Below, piece after piece: positions 12,001 to 24,127 of a stretch of DNA of 64,000 bases (position 1 is the first letter of the stretch; every line of letters starts with the position of its first letter). The DNA comes from Diplodia intermedia (Eukaryota > Ascomycota > Dothideomycetes > Botryosphaeriales > Botryosphaeriaceae): positions 496,001-560,000 of the forward strand of contig JAKEKT010000001.1 of the NCBI GenBank assembly GCA_021495925.1. Direction: 5' to 3'. The translations under genes and the position numbers were made by a program. The notes beneath the pieces were generated by a model. It did not search any database, had not been told where the DNA came from, and was given only the letters and a program-made list of their open reading frames with translations.

Positions 12001-15000
12001 GCAGGGGAGTGCAGCGATAAACAGCCTCGATGCTGTCGCCCTCCCTCAACTTTACCGAGGCGGGGATCTCGAGCTCAGGCTGGCGAACCTCGAACACGGA
12101 ATCTTGCCTTCCACCTCTGGCCTCAGCAATGGCCTGAGCGGTCTCTGGCTTGAAGTGGAAACAAAGTGCACCGACGCAGCTGTTGCGCATGACGTCTGCC
12201 GACGAGAGGTTGTAATCGTGTTCACGGAGCTTCCTGGCAAAGCGGATAGCAGTGATGGAATCAATGCCGATGTGCAAGAACGACGTGTTCTTGTCGACAC
12301 TATCGGGCGGAACCTGGGCGAAGTCTGCGACGAGCCTCCTGACGTTCTTCTCTTCCTCAGACCAGGTGGCCTCGTCCCAAGTAGCCGCCTTGCTGATTGC
12401 TTCACCAGAAGGAGTCTCCACAGAGATTCCCAGGTCAGCAAGCGGAAGCGCATCGCCGTTGAGCACGGTATCGACGAGTATCTCAATCCTCTCGAGCATC
12501 TCTTCTGCCTTCGAATCGTCACCGAAGGCCGCTGTGCAGCCAATGGCCATGTTCAGCTTGTCGTTTCTGTGATCAGACTCGACCTCGACGGCAAGCGTTG
12601 AATCCATTGGCATATCGCTTTCAATCTCTTTCCACAGATTGAAATCGATGCTTTGCTCGGGCGCACGAGTGAAGGAAAACAGGGTATCGTACAGCGGCCG
12701 GTCAGCGCCGACCCAGACTTGGATTTCACGGGCAGAGCTGTGTTGGTGCTCCAGACTTTCGTAACTCAGCTTCTGGAAGGTGGCGAACACATCCTGCAGG
12801 GTAGCGCCAAACTTAGGCAGGTTGACACGCTGCGGAATGGTGGTGATGCAGGGTGCTAGGATCCGGTCGACACCTCCGACTGGTACGGCGCGGCCGGAAA
12901 GGACGGCGCCGAAGATGATGTCGTTCGTGCCCATCATCTGAGCCAGAGCTGTGCCGAATGCGGCTTGCAAGACGGCGGCGATGGTAAGTCTCTGACGAGA
13001 AGCAGCGGCTTCGATGGATGCCAGACTAGCGCTAAATGTGCGGTCCTTGATCGTGACTAGGGCGCTTTGGTCCACGCTCTCCGATGCGACCAGTCGCGTC
13101 TGTTGCCAATTCTCGAGCAAACCGGACCAGTGTTCCTTCGCACTCTTCTTGTCGCGAGAAGCGATGTACTCGACAAGGGAACCGGGGCTCTCTCTTGGAT
13201 CCGGAGCCGAGTCATGGTATCTCTTGTGAACCTCTTCAAAGAGCATACCCAGCGATTCACCATCGTAGAGCGCATGGTGAATGGAGATTAAAAGGGCAGT
13301 GCGCTGACCGCCTCTCGAGACGGCGAAATTGAATCGAACCGGCGGCTTGGTGGCTAGGTTCTGGATAATGTCCTGGCGAATTCTGGGGTAGAGCTGTGAC
13401 AGAACCGTCTGGGCCGGGGTGTCGTCCTCTGCCCTTGCGGAACCCCATGTGATCTTACCAGCATCTGGATGCAGCACGATCTGGCGGAAGTGATCGCCAG
13501 AAAACCAGAAGCATGTACGTAGGATGTCATTCACGGCCACTGTCGTCTCCCACGCGCGGCAGAGTTTTTCAATGTTGACGCCGCCGGCGATCTGCAGGAT
13601 GACATGATTGACATACAAGGATGTGCTGTCGTCACCGGAGTCGGCTGATCGAGCGACCATGATTTCCTGGAGGGAAAGACAAGGCCGAATTGCTTGGACG
13701 AGGTTGGAGGGAACAGGTGGCGCCGGCTCATTGCGGTAGTCGGTCTCAATCTGTGCGAGCTGTTGTTGGACCTGTTCAAGAGAAATGCCTCCTGCTTGTT
13801 GCCTGCCCTTGTGGGGTAACGTCGCGAGCTGCTCGATGGTGGGGTGGGTCAGGACGTTGGCAACACTGCATTCGTATCCGATCTCCTTTAACTTCATAAA
13901 CAGGCTGATGGCACTGAGACTGTCGATGCCAAGCTCGAATATGGACGTGTCGGGGCGTATCTCGCGTGACTCGTCGGCAATGAGAGCCTTGAGGATGTTT
14001 GAAATGGTCTCTTCTTCTGTCGTGAGAGGCCTATCACTGACCGCAGGTGCACCAACAGGCTTGTGGCTACCAGCCATGAGCTTGGCAATGGGGATGGATG
14101 AGAATAGAGCGCTGAGAAGTTTGGTATCCGCCTTGGCCGAGGTTGCAGTCAACGGGATCACGTTGACAGGGATGAATAGATCCGGCACCATATGCGCCGG
14201 GAGGATCTTCTGGCAGTTCGGACGGACGCTTGCGTTGATGGCCTCGAATTGCTCATCGAGGAACCTGCATTCCTCTTTCTTCTCCTTTGCGACCTTAACG
14301 TCCTTCTCGTTTGCGAGGAAAGCGACCAACTGGGGACGGGAGAGCTCCTTGTGCTTTAGCAGAAGTGTGGCAACGTTGGCAGGGTCAGAGGAAGAAACTC
14401 TGACGCCCTCGGAGATCTCGCCCAACTCAACACGCTGACCTCTGATTTTGACTTGATCGTCCTTACGGCCCAGGAACTCTATACTGTTGTCCGGCATCAG
14501 ACGAACAATGTCACCGGTTCTGTACATGCGCTTGCCGTCAGAGTTTTCCACAAAGCCTGCTGCATCGGGGCGGTTGAGGTAGCCGTTCGCAACCAGACTA
14601 CCAGTGAAACAAAGTTCACCGGGCATCATGCGCTTGACGTATGTATTAGTTCCAGGCCGGAAGAGGTGGCCGACGGAATCTCCCAGCGGACTTCCAATGT
14701 TCTTCGGGTCGGAATTGGGCCAGAGACGGCCAGAGCAGCAACCAACAGTCACTTCGGTTGGGCCGTAGGCATTGATGAGGCCGACACGGTCGTGGCCACC
14801 CCAAAGCTTCCGCGTCTTTTCCGTCATCTTCTCACCACCGACACCGAGGAAGACGAGCTCAGGAGCGTCATCGGGAGTCAGGCCGGTCTGGTCAAGCAGC
14901 GACGGGACAAAACTGGCGTGAGTGATTTTTAGGTTTCTGAGCGCAGCTGCCAGGTCATCGAGCAGGAGAGTGCGGCGGGCAGTGATGGCAGTCAGACCGT

Positions 15001-18000
15001 GTCTCCAAGAGAGGAACATCTCTCCGATGTGGACATCGAAGGCTCTGCTGGCGAGGTTGAGATACTTCCCGGTACCGGCCAGGGCCTTGGTGGCGGGAAC
15101 GACGTCGCAGATGAACTCGGACTGGGCGTCCATGAATGAGGCGAGGTTCTGCCTGCTTACGAGAACTCCCTTCGGCTTGCCCGTAGACCCGGAAGTGTAC
15201 AAAACGTAAGCATTGGCATGGGGATCGTAGGTGACAGGCACAGGCTGGCCATCATAGGTATTGAGCTCATCTTGGAAGCCGGCCGTCTCGATGTCAACAA
15301 CCCTGCAAGCTTGTTCGTCAAACTCCGGGGAAACCTCGAAGAGGTCCGCAGTGGTAAACAGCAAAGACGCGTTGCTGTCCTGGCAAAGGAACATCTTGCG
15401 TTCTAGGGGCAGGCTCTCCTCCAGGGGAAGGTAGGTCTGGCCAGACTTGAAGATACCGTAAATAATACCGAAGGCCTCAAGTGTACGGGGCAGGCAGATC
15501 GCTACACTCCCGATTCCGCTTCCGTGCTTTTTGATGTAAGTAGCGACACGGTTGGCGTATGTGTCGAGTTGCCCGTACGTCCATGAGACAGACTTGGCCT
15601 CTGGCCAGATTTGTGTAGCAATCTCTACAGCCATCCAGTCAGGATTCTCCTTCGCGAAGTGATCAACCCACCAAGTGGGATCGACCTTGGAAGGGCAGAG
15701 AGTGTCGGGGCGGGGCTTAGTGACAGATTTCAAGTCGTCCGGAAAGAAGTTCGTGAGATCTGCGACCTCAATATCTGGGTGGCTGATCATGGCCGACAGC
15801 AATGCGTCCACTTGGCGGACGAAAAGAGTCTGGTGCTGCTTGCTCATGATATGATTGGCTGCGGAGAAGGAGAAAGTGATGTCCTCACCAACCTGCCACA
15901 CGTTGAAAGCCATTGCATGCTCAACATTGAGCACAAGATCTTCTGCCTTGGTCCAAGGGTATTGTATGGGAGCATCAAAGACCTCACCGTCAGGGTGGAA
16001 AACGAAGACAGCCGGGTAGAGAGGCTGGTCAACAGGGCGCTGAAGGATCTTTCTTACAGTACCGGGCCTGACGTGACGATGGTCCCAAGTGTCGCGCGAG
16101 ATCCTGTTCTGCTCGGCTATGAGCTCTTTGCCAGTGCCTCTAGCACGGAAGGGGACGGGGACAACGGAGATGAGCGGGGCAATAGCCGTCTCCAATCTGG
16201 AATCCACGATGCGGTCCGAAAGAACCTCGGCGAATATCATGTCCGGAGATTCAAAGAACTCGGCCAAGCTGAACCCCCAAGCAGCACGGATCACGGCTGC
16301 GATGGAGCTTGCCCCGAGACGGCGAGTTGCCTCCTGCAGTTCCTTCTTTGAGAGCGAGGACACATGGTCGGTCGTGTGCATTCCGGCGGAACTGGCATCG
16401 TTGCCTATCTTGGGCCCTGATCCCTCGGATATGTCGCTCGTAATCCCCTGGAGTTCTTTCTCCCAGAAGCTCTCCGTAGCCTGCGCTTCGGCATCCGTGC
16501 TTGCAATGGCGAGAGCCTCGAGGAGTTGGCAGCGAGGCTTCGTAGCATTGGCATTGTATTTAGCACCAAGCTCGGCAACTATGAAGTCCAGAGAGGGGCC
16601 ATCATGGAGGGAATGATGGATACTGATGACCATGGTTCGTGCTTGGGCATGCTCTAGAATGTTCACAGCCCATGGAGGATTTCTGAAGACTGAGCCCTGG
16701 TGGCGCTGGGCGGTCTGCACAGAGACCTCCCTAGCAGTTTCCATCAAGCTTTCCTTCTTAACGGGCCAAACGGCCCAATTGACACGCGCTTCTTCGTAGA
16801 CGACTTGTAAAAATATGGAATTCGCACTGGGTGCGGTTTCAGATTTCGGTAGAGCGGCCCTGGGAACGAAACCAGCACGCAAAGATTCGGACTCCTGAGT
16901 GAGCTGTAGCCATGCATCTTTGAGGCGCTCGAGGTTGATGCTGGCATCGAGGTTGAAGAAGTGATTGCTCCAATACGACTGTGGGTTCTGCATGGATTCA
17001 CCAAGCAAGCTTTCTTGGAGCACGCTCGCAGGAGCGACCTTGAAGCCGTCGTGGCCCAAATACGCCGCAACGGGAGCAGCCCAAGCATTGTGGAAATCTT
17101 TCATCTTCTGCGTCAAAGTGAGACGGGCCTGCTTCTGGCCAGTGAAGGAACCAATGTCGGAAACAGTCTTGCAGCGCAGGACATCGAGGACAGAAAGAGA
17201 GCCTTGTGCAGCATTCATCTTGGCAGCAAGTCGGATAGCGCCAATGGAGTCAATACCCAAAGCAGCCAGAGTGCTGCTCGGCTTGATGGCTTCCTTGGGA
17301 GCACCGGTGACTTGAGCCAGCACATCGACCAGGATGGGGTTGGCCTCCCGCCATTCGAGATCCGAAACATCTTCCACAGCCTCCTTGACGTGGGTTTGTT
17401 CATGATCGTAGAAAATGCGCTTCAGCGCATGACGATCGACCTTTGCAGAAGGCGTGCGTGGGATAGTTGGCAGAACGATGAAGAAGTCCGGAATCATGTG
17501 GCCCGGCAGCAGCCTGCCCGCGTTGTCCTCCGCTACCTTTACGATAGTAGCGTCTTCACCCTCGCTGCTGCCGAAGCCTGGGACAGCCAAGAAGGCAACG
17601 ACGACTTTACCAGACCTCTTCTGCGACTCCAGGTACAGGACCTCCGTCTGCTGCACGGCGGGGTGGCTGGCGCGGAGGAAGTACGCGATCTCGCTCAGCT
17701 CCACACGCTGACCCGCAATCTTGACGAGATCGTCGTCTCTGCCCACGAAATCGATGGAGCCGTCGCCAAGTTGTCTGACCAGGTCGCCGGTGAGGTAGAC
17801 AGTGCGCTGTAGGCTCTCGCACCAGATGAACTTCTCGTTCGACTTGTCGGCATCCTTCCAGTACCCGTACGATAACTGGTCGCCGCCCAACGCCAGCTCA
17901 CCAATCGCGTTCCGCATGACGGCGCGGCCGTCCTGAAGGACGTACGCGCCAACAGACGCAAGCGGAACGCCAATGTTGGAGCTCTTCACCCGGCTGTGGC

Positions 18001-21000
18001 CGTCCGGACCGAATTGCTCGACGGTTGAGACAACGGCGGCCTCGGCAGGACCGTAGGTATTGTAGGCGCGCATGTTGCTACCCCAGTCATCTGCAACAGC
18101 TTGGGTGAGTTTCTCGCCGATCATAGTAATCACCTCCATGGTTTCAAGGCTATCGCGGGAGATGGCGCTGGCGAAAGCGGGAGTCAGGTGCGCATGGGTA
18201 GCCTTGGAATGGTTGGCAAGCTGGACGAAGGAGCCAAGCATAAGCTCCTTTGGCGCCGATACGACTGTTCCACCCATCCTCCAGATCTCAAACAGATCCT
18301 CAACAAACACATCAAATGTGTACTGGGAGAATTGCAGGCCGCGAACGGTGCCAGTCCTGGTGTCTGATGGAAGGACTTCACAGAGGGCGCGCATCGCCGA
18401 GGCGGCAGCCTTGTGGCTGATTGGGACACCCTTGGGAGGACCGGTTGTACCACTCGTAAAGATCAGGTATGCCAGATTCTGGGGCTCGGGGGTAGGCAGG
18501 ACAACCGCGGCATTCTTTTCGCCATCCGGCAAAGAGACAGCGATATTCAGAGTCTCGACGTCGGCCGGAATAGCAGCGGCGTCAATGTCAGCCGTTCCAT
18601 GGGCCAGGATAACGAGAGAAGCATCAGCACGGGTGATAAGGTCATGCTGGCGCTTTGGAGGGAATTCAGGGTGGATGGGGCACCATGCAGCGCCAGCCTT
18701 CAAGATACCCAAGATAGCCACGTACAGCTCTGGGCACTTCTCCATACATATTGGGACAACACGGTCTGCAAGAGAGCCGAATTTAGCGACAAGGTAGCGG
18801 GCTAGAGCGTCAGCCTTCTCGTTGAGCTCAGCAAATGTCCACTGGACTCGTTTCGCGTCCGGGTCAAGGCCGTAGAAGAAGTCAAGCGCCAGCTTATTTG
18901 GAAACTCTGTAGCAAGCTTCTCGAATGGATTGTGCAGTAGCAGGACCTCCTCGGTAGTGTCTTTCTTGCCGGGCTCAGGGAATGCCGAAAGAAGCTGTGC
19001 CCGGCCAGCGAAGCGGCCATCCAGGAACGCTTTATTGGGACCCTCCAGGATGAAAGCAATGGAGTCTTCGAGTTGTGCCAGCATGGTATGCGCAGCAACA
19101 TCGTCGAGATATTTGTGCTCATAAGTGGCCTTGAGTAAGAGCTGTCCACTCTCGGTGGGCCAGATTTCAACCATCACGGCAAAGTCGTTGCCCATTGGTG
19201 GGTACTCAATGGACTTCCACAGGTCGCTTCCGGCAGCACCACCAGGGAAGTTCTGAAACGCAATCAAGGTATCATAATGCAGGCGACCCTCCGAGGTAAC
19301 GAGGGAGCTGAGCGGCGTGTGAAGGTGTTGAATAGCCTCGGTGTTTTGGAGGGTGAGACGTTTGGCGATTTCCTTGACGGGCATATCGGGGTTCGCAGAC
19401 ACGCGGATGGGAACAGTGACGAAGGTTGGGCCGAGACAATCTGCCGTATCCCGACTGTACCTGTCCGACACAACGCTACCGAAGACAACATCGGTCTTGG
19501 AGCCAGTGTAGCCGAATAGTACTATGGACCAGGCCGCCTGGAGTACCGCAAGGGATGAGATCTGAGATGCCTTCGAAGCACTCTGCAAGTCGTTCATAGT
19601 GATCCCGGACAGAATGGTGGAGACACGAGGACCTCTGGACAGACAATGCGGCTGTAAGCGGGAGAGGGCAGGGAATGTAGTCGGTCCACAGCCTTCCAGC
19701 TTCTGAAGCCAATACTTCTTCGCGCCTTCACGGTCCGCGCGGAAGTGGCGCTCAACGGCCACATCGATATGCGTCCTGTTGGCAGCCTCACGGCCGAAGA
19801 AACGGTCCTCCACATCCTGAACCAGCAGCTGCAGGGATCCGCCATCGAAGATTGCATGGAACAAGCTAAGGACAACTCCGGCACGGTTGGGTGATTGCAC
19901 AATGGCGAGGTTCAAGGGTGGCCGATCCAGAACGATAGAGGACTCAGCCTCCCCCAGCGCCTTGTGAACAAGGGCAGAAAACTCGTCGTCTGATTCGCAA
20001 TGGTACGTCTTTGCCACAACTCGGCCTCGAGGGCACGATGCGTTGAAGACGCATTGAGCGAATGGCGCCAAGTCGTCATCCACGGAAACGAAGGCCGTTC
20101 TAAACGAATCTCCGCTGTGCAGAGCTTCTACCCAAGCGTCGTGGACAGCGTTAAGGTCGTGATCATTAGAGACCTCGTACACCGAGTGGTTGATATAATT
20201 CTTGACGTCTTGTCCAGTAGGATCGATCAGACTACGCAAGAAACTTGCAAGCATACCGGACTGGGTTGATGTGGTGGGAAGAATCTTTTCGAAAGCTTCA
20301 GTCGGTACGTCAAGAGACTTGGCACATTGCTCTTCGTGCTTGTGCTGAAAGTCCGCCACGGTCGTGCTCCAGGCATCAGCAGAAGGATCAGGGGTGCCGG
20401 CTCCTTGCCTCGGTTCTGCTGTCTTCATGTACTTCATGACCAAATCTTGAAAAGTACGGCAGGTGATAACGTCGCCAACGGTCAGCCCCTGCAGTCCCAG
20501 CTCGCGGGCTCTCTGCAGGAACCGCATTGCCCGTAGACTGTCGAATCCGTACGACAGCAGCTCCGCGGAGGGAGAAATGTCATCGATTAGGATTTCCGTA
20601 ACATCTGCAATGCCGGTGAAGACAACCTGCCTGATACCTTCGTCCAGACTGATGTCTTCGCTCATAGATTTGTCAGTCGGCACAGGTGCTGCAACAGTCG
20701 ACCAGAACTCCTCAACCAGATTGCCCAGCGAGCGGCGGTCGATCTTGCCGGACCGAGAGCGAGGAATCTCTTGTACGAAGATATACTTGGACGGCCGCAT
20801 ATGGGGCTGAAGCCACTTGTCGGCTGCTGCTTGGCAGGACTTGACCAGACGCTCTTGGTCAGTATCAGCATGTGGCAGGATACAGGCAACCACCTGTTCA
20901 CTGCCGTGGCCACCGCCAGCTGGCTTATGCGCCACAACAACGGCCTCCTTGACGCCTTCCAACTTCTCGACAACAGACTCAATATCGCCGAGTTCGACAC

Positions 21001-23085
21001 GCCTTCCACTCAGCTTGACCTGGTCGGTGGTCAGACGACCAAGGTACTCGATAGTGAAGCTGCCATCCCTGTCTTCCACAACCCTGGCGCGGTCACCAGT
21101 ACGATACAGTCTGCCGTACTGCTCGCTCTCGAGAAAGGCCTTCGCAGTCTCCTCCGGTCGGTTCAGATATCCTGCGGACACCTGCGGACCACCGATAACC
21201 AGCTCACCGGGGAAGCCCAGAGGCATGACGACAGCATCCTTCTCTGCAGCATCGATGACGAACATGGCGCAGGTGGGGAGTGGCTTGCCTATGATAGAAC
21301 CTCTATCGTGGACGGAGAAATTCGATACCAGAGTGCAGTTGATAGAGCCCTCGGTCGGGCCGTAAGCGTTGAGCAGGCCCTCGGGAGAGGTGGCAGTGCT
21401 AGTCCCGTGGCGTTCAATGCGAGCCGGGGAGTCGAAAGAGAAGTTTTCGATGACCCTACGATTGACGGCTTCGCCCATGACCCAGAGGTCTTTCAAGGTC
21501 GGTACTTTCTGTGGGTTCAGGATAGCCGCCATGCTCGGCGTTGCCATCATAACTGTTGCACGAAGTTCCGTGATGGTAGCCTCGGGATCTGTCAAACTTG
21601 TCTGACGCTCAGCGGAGCACAAGGTGTTGCCGGTGGAAAACGTGACGAAGATCTCCATGACGGAGGGGTCGAAGGTGGGTGCTGCGAACTGGAACCAACG
21701 GGCAGGGTTGGAAGTGGACCGAGCAGAGAGGTAAAGAGAATGCGAAGCAATCGAGCATGATGCAGCGTGGTGGGTTATCTTGACGCCCTTCGGCCGCCCA
21801 GTAGACCCGCTGGTGTACATAACATAAGCAAGGTCATCCTCTTCGACTGAAGGAAGGAGTCCATGGTCGATTGACGGCCTGCCAGTAGAACGCCACTCAT
21901 CGATAAACGCAGTTGCATCGATCCAGGTGAAGGCGTCGTCGAGGGCTCCGGATAATGTTCCTTCCCTAGGGCCGCAACCCAGAAGAAGCGATGCCTCAAC
22001 ATCTTGGAAGACGTAAAGGAGTTGGTCCACTGGAGCTTCTGGGGAAACGGGACAGAAGGCACACCCAGATTTGATAGTAGCAAGCCAGCAAACATACAGC
22101 TCGGCTGACGAGGGAATAATGGCTGGGACGATCGATTGCCTGCCGCTCGTACGAATTCTGGATCTTATGCGAGCGGCTAGCGCATCGGTGAGCCTGTCCA
22201 GCTCGGAATAGGTGAAGATGTCATGGACTGCAGGCGAACCGGAAGGACGAGATTTCAGGAAGTCCAAGGCTGGCCGATTAGGATGGTCCTTTGCTCGCCG
22301 TCTGAAGGCGGAGTGGAGCAAAGCTGGGCCGATTTCATAGTGGCCGTGGCTTTGGTCTTCAAGGAGACGCGGCGGCTGGGAAAGAGAAGGGTAGTTGAGT
22401 TTTGACCGGAAAGATGCCTGTCTATTCTTTGCCGGCGCAGTGTAGGATCTCGATGTCAAGTAGTCAACGACAAAATTGAGCAGAGATTGGCCAACGGTAG
22501 AGGACATCAGATGTCTGTAGTAATGAGTGCTAAGCTGGATTCTGGATCCGAGCTCCACCCGCAAAACGAATGGCTGCAACCAATGTCAGTTTGAGTCACG
22601 TGTAGTTGCGGAATGGAACATACTTTGGCGGAGAAGCTTGCTGTCTGTCCGTTCTCAAGGACATCGACGGAGAAGTCGGTCTGGGCATCACCGTAGGAAT
22701 GCTGGAACCCCGGGTATGTGGTGACAAGGCATGATCTGGTGCGCTGAGCAGCCTCGTATTCAACGGTAGCCGTGGCAACACCGCATCTCTCCGGAGCCTG
22801 CTCGACAGAACTGGAGACGGCGGGAGGCAAAGAGTAGTGAAAGACTACGTCATCCTCGCCGGTGAAAGCGGCTATGAGACGCGCAGCGGCCTCGAGCACA
22901 ACATCTGCGGTCAAGTCGACGGAGCCGCGGGCAAGGGTTGCTTTGTTCCAAGCAAATTCCGCAGGCTTGTTGCCATGGTGCAGTTCCGCAGCGCCTCCCA
23001 GGCCGTTGCTGATCCCGGCTTGCCCGGCTGATAAGGGCTGGCGATGCAGCGTATCGAGGGCGGGAAAGCTCGTGGAGAACGACAT
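9026..23085 (-). CDS. sidC: Ferrichrome-type siderophore synthetase (SidC/NPS2-like NRPS)
   Basis: Multimodular NRPS that would assemble a cyclic hexapeptide hydroxamate siderophore from three N5-acyl-N5-hydroxyornithines and small amino acids. Exon 1 (23085-22624) and exon 2 (22573-9026) are joined by a 50-bp intron with CTGAC branch point and TGCAG acceptor, giving 4,669 residues. Order: leader 1-230; A1 (TSGSTG near 408, GKID near 763); T1 Ser833; C1 His1060; A2 (near 1527-1863); T2 Ser1930; C2 His2140; A3 (near 2614-2966); T3 Ser3039; C3 His3253; T4 Ser3593; C4 His3798; T5 Ser4140; C5 His4352. That is A-T-C three times and then T-C twice, the SidC/NPS2 plan in which end modules are reused. 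C1 reads FHAIFDG and C5 HHTTYDA; C2-C4 keep HHxxxDG. There is no thioesterase; the last C domain would cyclise. No frameshift or stop was seen. Amino-acid specificity was not derived. Confidence 0.93.
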
Positions 23086-23157
23086 GGATGCAGATCCAAT
23101 TGCTGCAGAGGCTGCGGGTAGAGGTGCAGCGCTCCAGGTGAAGGCTGACGAAGTGGG

Positions 23158-23166
23158 ATCTGATAA
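23158..23166 (+). promoter_or_regulatory. SreA-type site ATCTGATAA
   Basis: Perfect match to the ATCWGATAA consensus described for Aspergillus SreA, followed by GA. It lies 73 bp upstream of the sidC start codon. Binding is inferred. Confidence 0.7.
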
Positions 23167-23594
23167 GATTCTGGGCGCGTGGTCACATAGAAGGCGGGAT
23201 ATAATCAGATACGATGGCCATGCACTCTAAGAAAAATCTGGAGAAGCTCGGCAAGGCTGGGCTAAACACGAGCCTCCGTCTTGCCGCAGCTGGGTCGCAT
23301 CTCCGTTACTTGGCTGGGCCGATGTCGCGCTGCAACGAGCGATGGACGTGGGAGCTCGGCGGCCTGGTGACCGCCCGAGGCGTCCATCGCGACTCTTGGT
23401 ATCGACCCGCACCATTTGCCGTCCGTGCGGGCTGGTGTCATGGCGCCACGGGGCCTGCTCGTCGGAGCTGGGCGTGAGTGGGAGCACGGAGAGCGAAGGA
23501 TTGGAAGAGGAGCCGTCTCCACGCAAAAACCGAAATTGTTTGGTGCGTGGTGTGGCAGCGGCTGGGCCGGGGCCGGGGGCAGGAAAGGCCGACG

Positions 23595-23670
23595 GGGGGC
23601 GCGCTCGATAGGCAGGCGCGGGCAGGCGCGGGCAGGCGCGGGCAGGCACCCGCCTATCGAGCGCGCCCCC
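23595..23670. repeat. 19-bp perfect inverted repeat around decamer tandem repeats
   Basis: Arms 23595-23613 and 23652-23670 are exact reverse complements (GGGGGCGCGCTCGATAGGC on the left). The 38-nt loop has three direct copies of AGGCGCGGGC (23614-23643) and part of a fourth. It lies mid-way in the sidC/sidI divergent promoter, between iron-regulatory sites. It could extrude as a cruciform, bind a dimeric regulator, or be the remains of a small inverted-repeat element; no flanking duplication was recognised. Confidence 0.85.
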
Positions 23671-23827
23671 GGCTAGTGAATCTGCTAGCGGCAATGTCCG
23701 GGATACGAAACTAAAAGCGGATCTGATAGCGGCAGCTACCGACGCGTACGCCATCCCTCGCAGCCACCTGCTGGAGCTTGCGCCCGATGCTACGACACCC
23801 GCCTGGGCCAGCCTAGGGCCGCGCCGT

Positions 23828-23836
23828 TTATCTGAT
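23828..23836 (-). promoter_or_regulatory. SreA-type site ATCAGATAA
   Basis: Perfect ATCWGATAA match on the minus strand (TTATCTGAT on plus), 292 bp upstream of the sidI start codon in the divergent promoter. Confidence 0.65.
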
Positions 23837-24127
23837 GGAACCAGGGAAAATTTAGCAGACGGACACCGCGTGTGTCTGCCCCGTGCGACATACCCTCTCC
23901 GGTAACGGGCCATGGCGATCGCGGGCTCTGGCTGGCCTGCAGCTCCGGCTCCTGGAGCAAATTCCCTGCGCGCTGGGAAAAGCGGCCGAGGCGCTCCAGA
24001 CGCAATGTTTCGCCCACGCGGCCCAGCTCTCCGTCGAGATCTTATCAATCGCGCTGGTACCTTTCCTCTGGCTGCGCTGCGAGCTTGTCCTGACGCCCGT
24101 TCGAGATAGCCCTCTCAACCTCCAACC

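Larger units (their letters stand above)
23086..24127. promoter_or_regulatory. Divergent promoter shared by sidC and sidI
   Basis: This 1,042-bp spacer separates the start codons of the NRPS (leftward) and the acyl-CoA ligase (rightward). It has two perfect ATCWGATAA sites (23158-23166 and, on minus, 23828-23836), near matches ATCAGATAC at 23204 and ATCTGATAG at 23721, a plain TGATAAG on minus near 24042, and a large perfect hairpin at 23595-23670. The clustering argues for iron-dependent repression of both genes by an SreA-type GATA factor. No coding frame here looks real. Confidence 0.75.

Noticed and set aside
22507..22579. NRPS start at the first codon of the long open frame (22579) or at the ATG at 22507
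   Set aside because: The codon at 22579 is TTG and lies inside a 50-bp intron. Joining exon 1 (from 23085) keeps phase and gives an N-terminal leader, so the start is 23085.
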